From assembly GCA_031428635.1 (NCBI GenBank), contig JANPPS010000188.1, positions 1 to 8,062 of the forward strand: a stretch of DNA of 8,062 bases, written 5' to 3'. Position 1 is the stretch's first letter; every line of letters starts with the position of its first letter. A program made the translations under genes and the position numbers. The notes under the pieces were generated by a model that did no database searches, was not told where the DNA came from, and saw nothing but the letters and a program-made list of their open reading frames with translations. This document shows, in pieces, positions 6,467 through 8,062 of the stretch. Source of the DNA: JANPPS01 sp031428635. GTDB lineage: Bacteria > Pseudomonadota > Alphaproteobacteria > Acetobacterales > Acetobacteraceae.

Positions 6467-6577
6467 TTGGGGCTGTCGGTCTTGTCCCGGCCCACCCCGG
6501 TCAATACATAAAGCTTCGTCAAACAGGGCAGCGCGTGGTGCTTCGGGCCAGGCGCCGCTGCTAATCAGGAGACAGCA
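6467..6577 (+). promoter_or_regulatory. dnaK 5' region: possible heat-shock promoter and leader hairpin
   Basis: This 111-base gap precedes dnaK. A CTTG at 6481-6484 followed 18 bases later by AATACAT (6503-6509) weakly resembles the alphaproteobacterial RpoH (sigma-32) layout of CTTG and a TAT-type -10 element. Only the -35 half is a good match. Downstream, GCAGCG (6528-6533) can pair perfectly with CGCTGC (6556-6561), with TGG/CCA pairing inside, forming a leader hairpin that ends five bases before the ribosome-binding site. That site, AGGAGA (6567-6572), is strong, with five-base spacing to the ATG, and is not within the stem. No CIRCE inverted repeat is seen. The promoter is inference; the hairpin arms and ribosome-binding site are read directly. 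Confidence 0.4.

Positions 6578-8062
<1,485 letters not shown>

Overview
The window is GC-rich, gene-dense alphaproteobacterial chromosome. The backbone genes (rdgB, hemW, grpE, dnaK) and the wording of the DnaK and GrpE proteins fit Alphaproteobacteria. From memory of DnaK sequences, Acetobacteraceae/Rhodospirillales look closest. That assignment is recall, not a search.

Layout. (1) 12-608, plus strand: rdgB, the ITP/XTP pyrophosphatase. Its start codon overlaps a TAA that may end an upstream gene outside the window. (2) 625-864, plus strand: a small secreted cysteine-containing protein of unknown function. (3) 1059-4355, minus strand: a four-gene unit, transcribed in the order substrate-binding protein, permease, ATPase, alpha/beta hydrolase. 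All three junctions are 4-base ATGA stop/start overlaps. It encodes a complete SsuABC/TauABC/NrtABC-type importer tightly coupled to a formamidase- or esterase-like serine hydrolase. (4) 4356-4750: a divergent intergenic region. It contains a decayed, partial copy of the 5' end of hemW (about 4400-4495), 363 bases upstream of the matching segment of the intact gene. (5) 4751-8062, plus strand: hemW (haem chaperone, radical SAM), grpE and the first 495 codons of dnaK, which runs off the right edge.

How the pieces relate. rdgB and hemW are commonly close neighbours in Alphaproteobacteria. Here about 4.1 kb separates them, made up of the small secreted-protein gene, the opposite-strand transporter/hydrolase operon and the hemW remnant. 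The simplest reading is that an accessory nutrient-uptake operon entered a housekeeping block, with a hemW duplication or replacement at the hemW-side border. GrpE and DnaK form the nucleotide-exchange/chaperone pair, and grpE follows hemW closely. The uptake operon probably imports a small organic molecule (substrate unknown) that the hydrolase then cleaves in the cytoplasm.

Most notable points: the unannotated hemW relic, the transporter-hydrolase operon of unknown substrate, and the sequence upstream of dnaK. No rRNA, tRNA, CRISPR array, insertion sequence or phage gene was seen.
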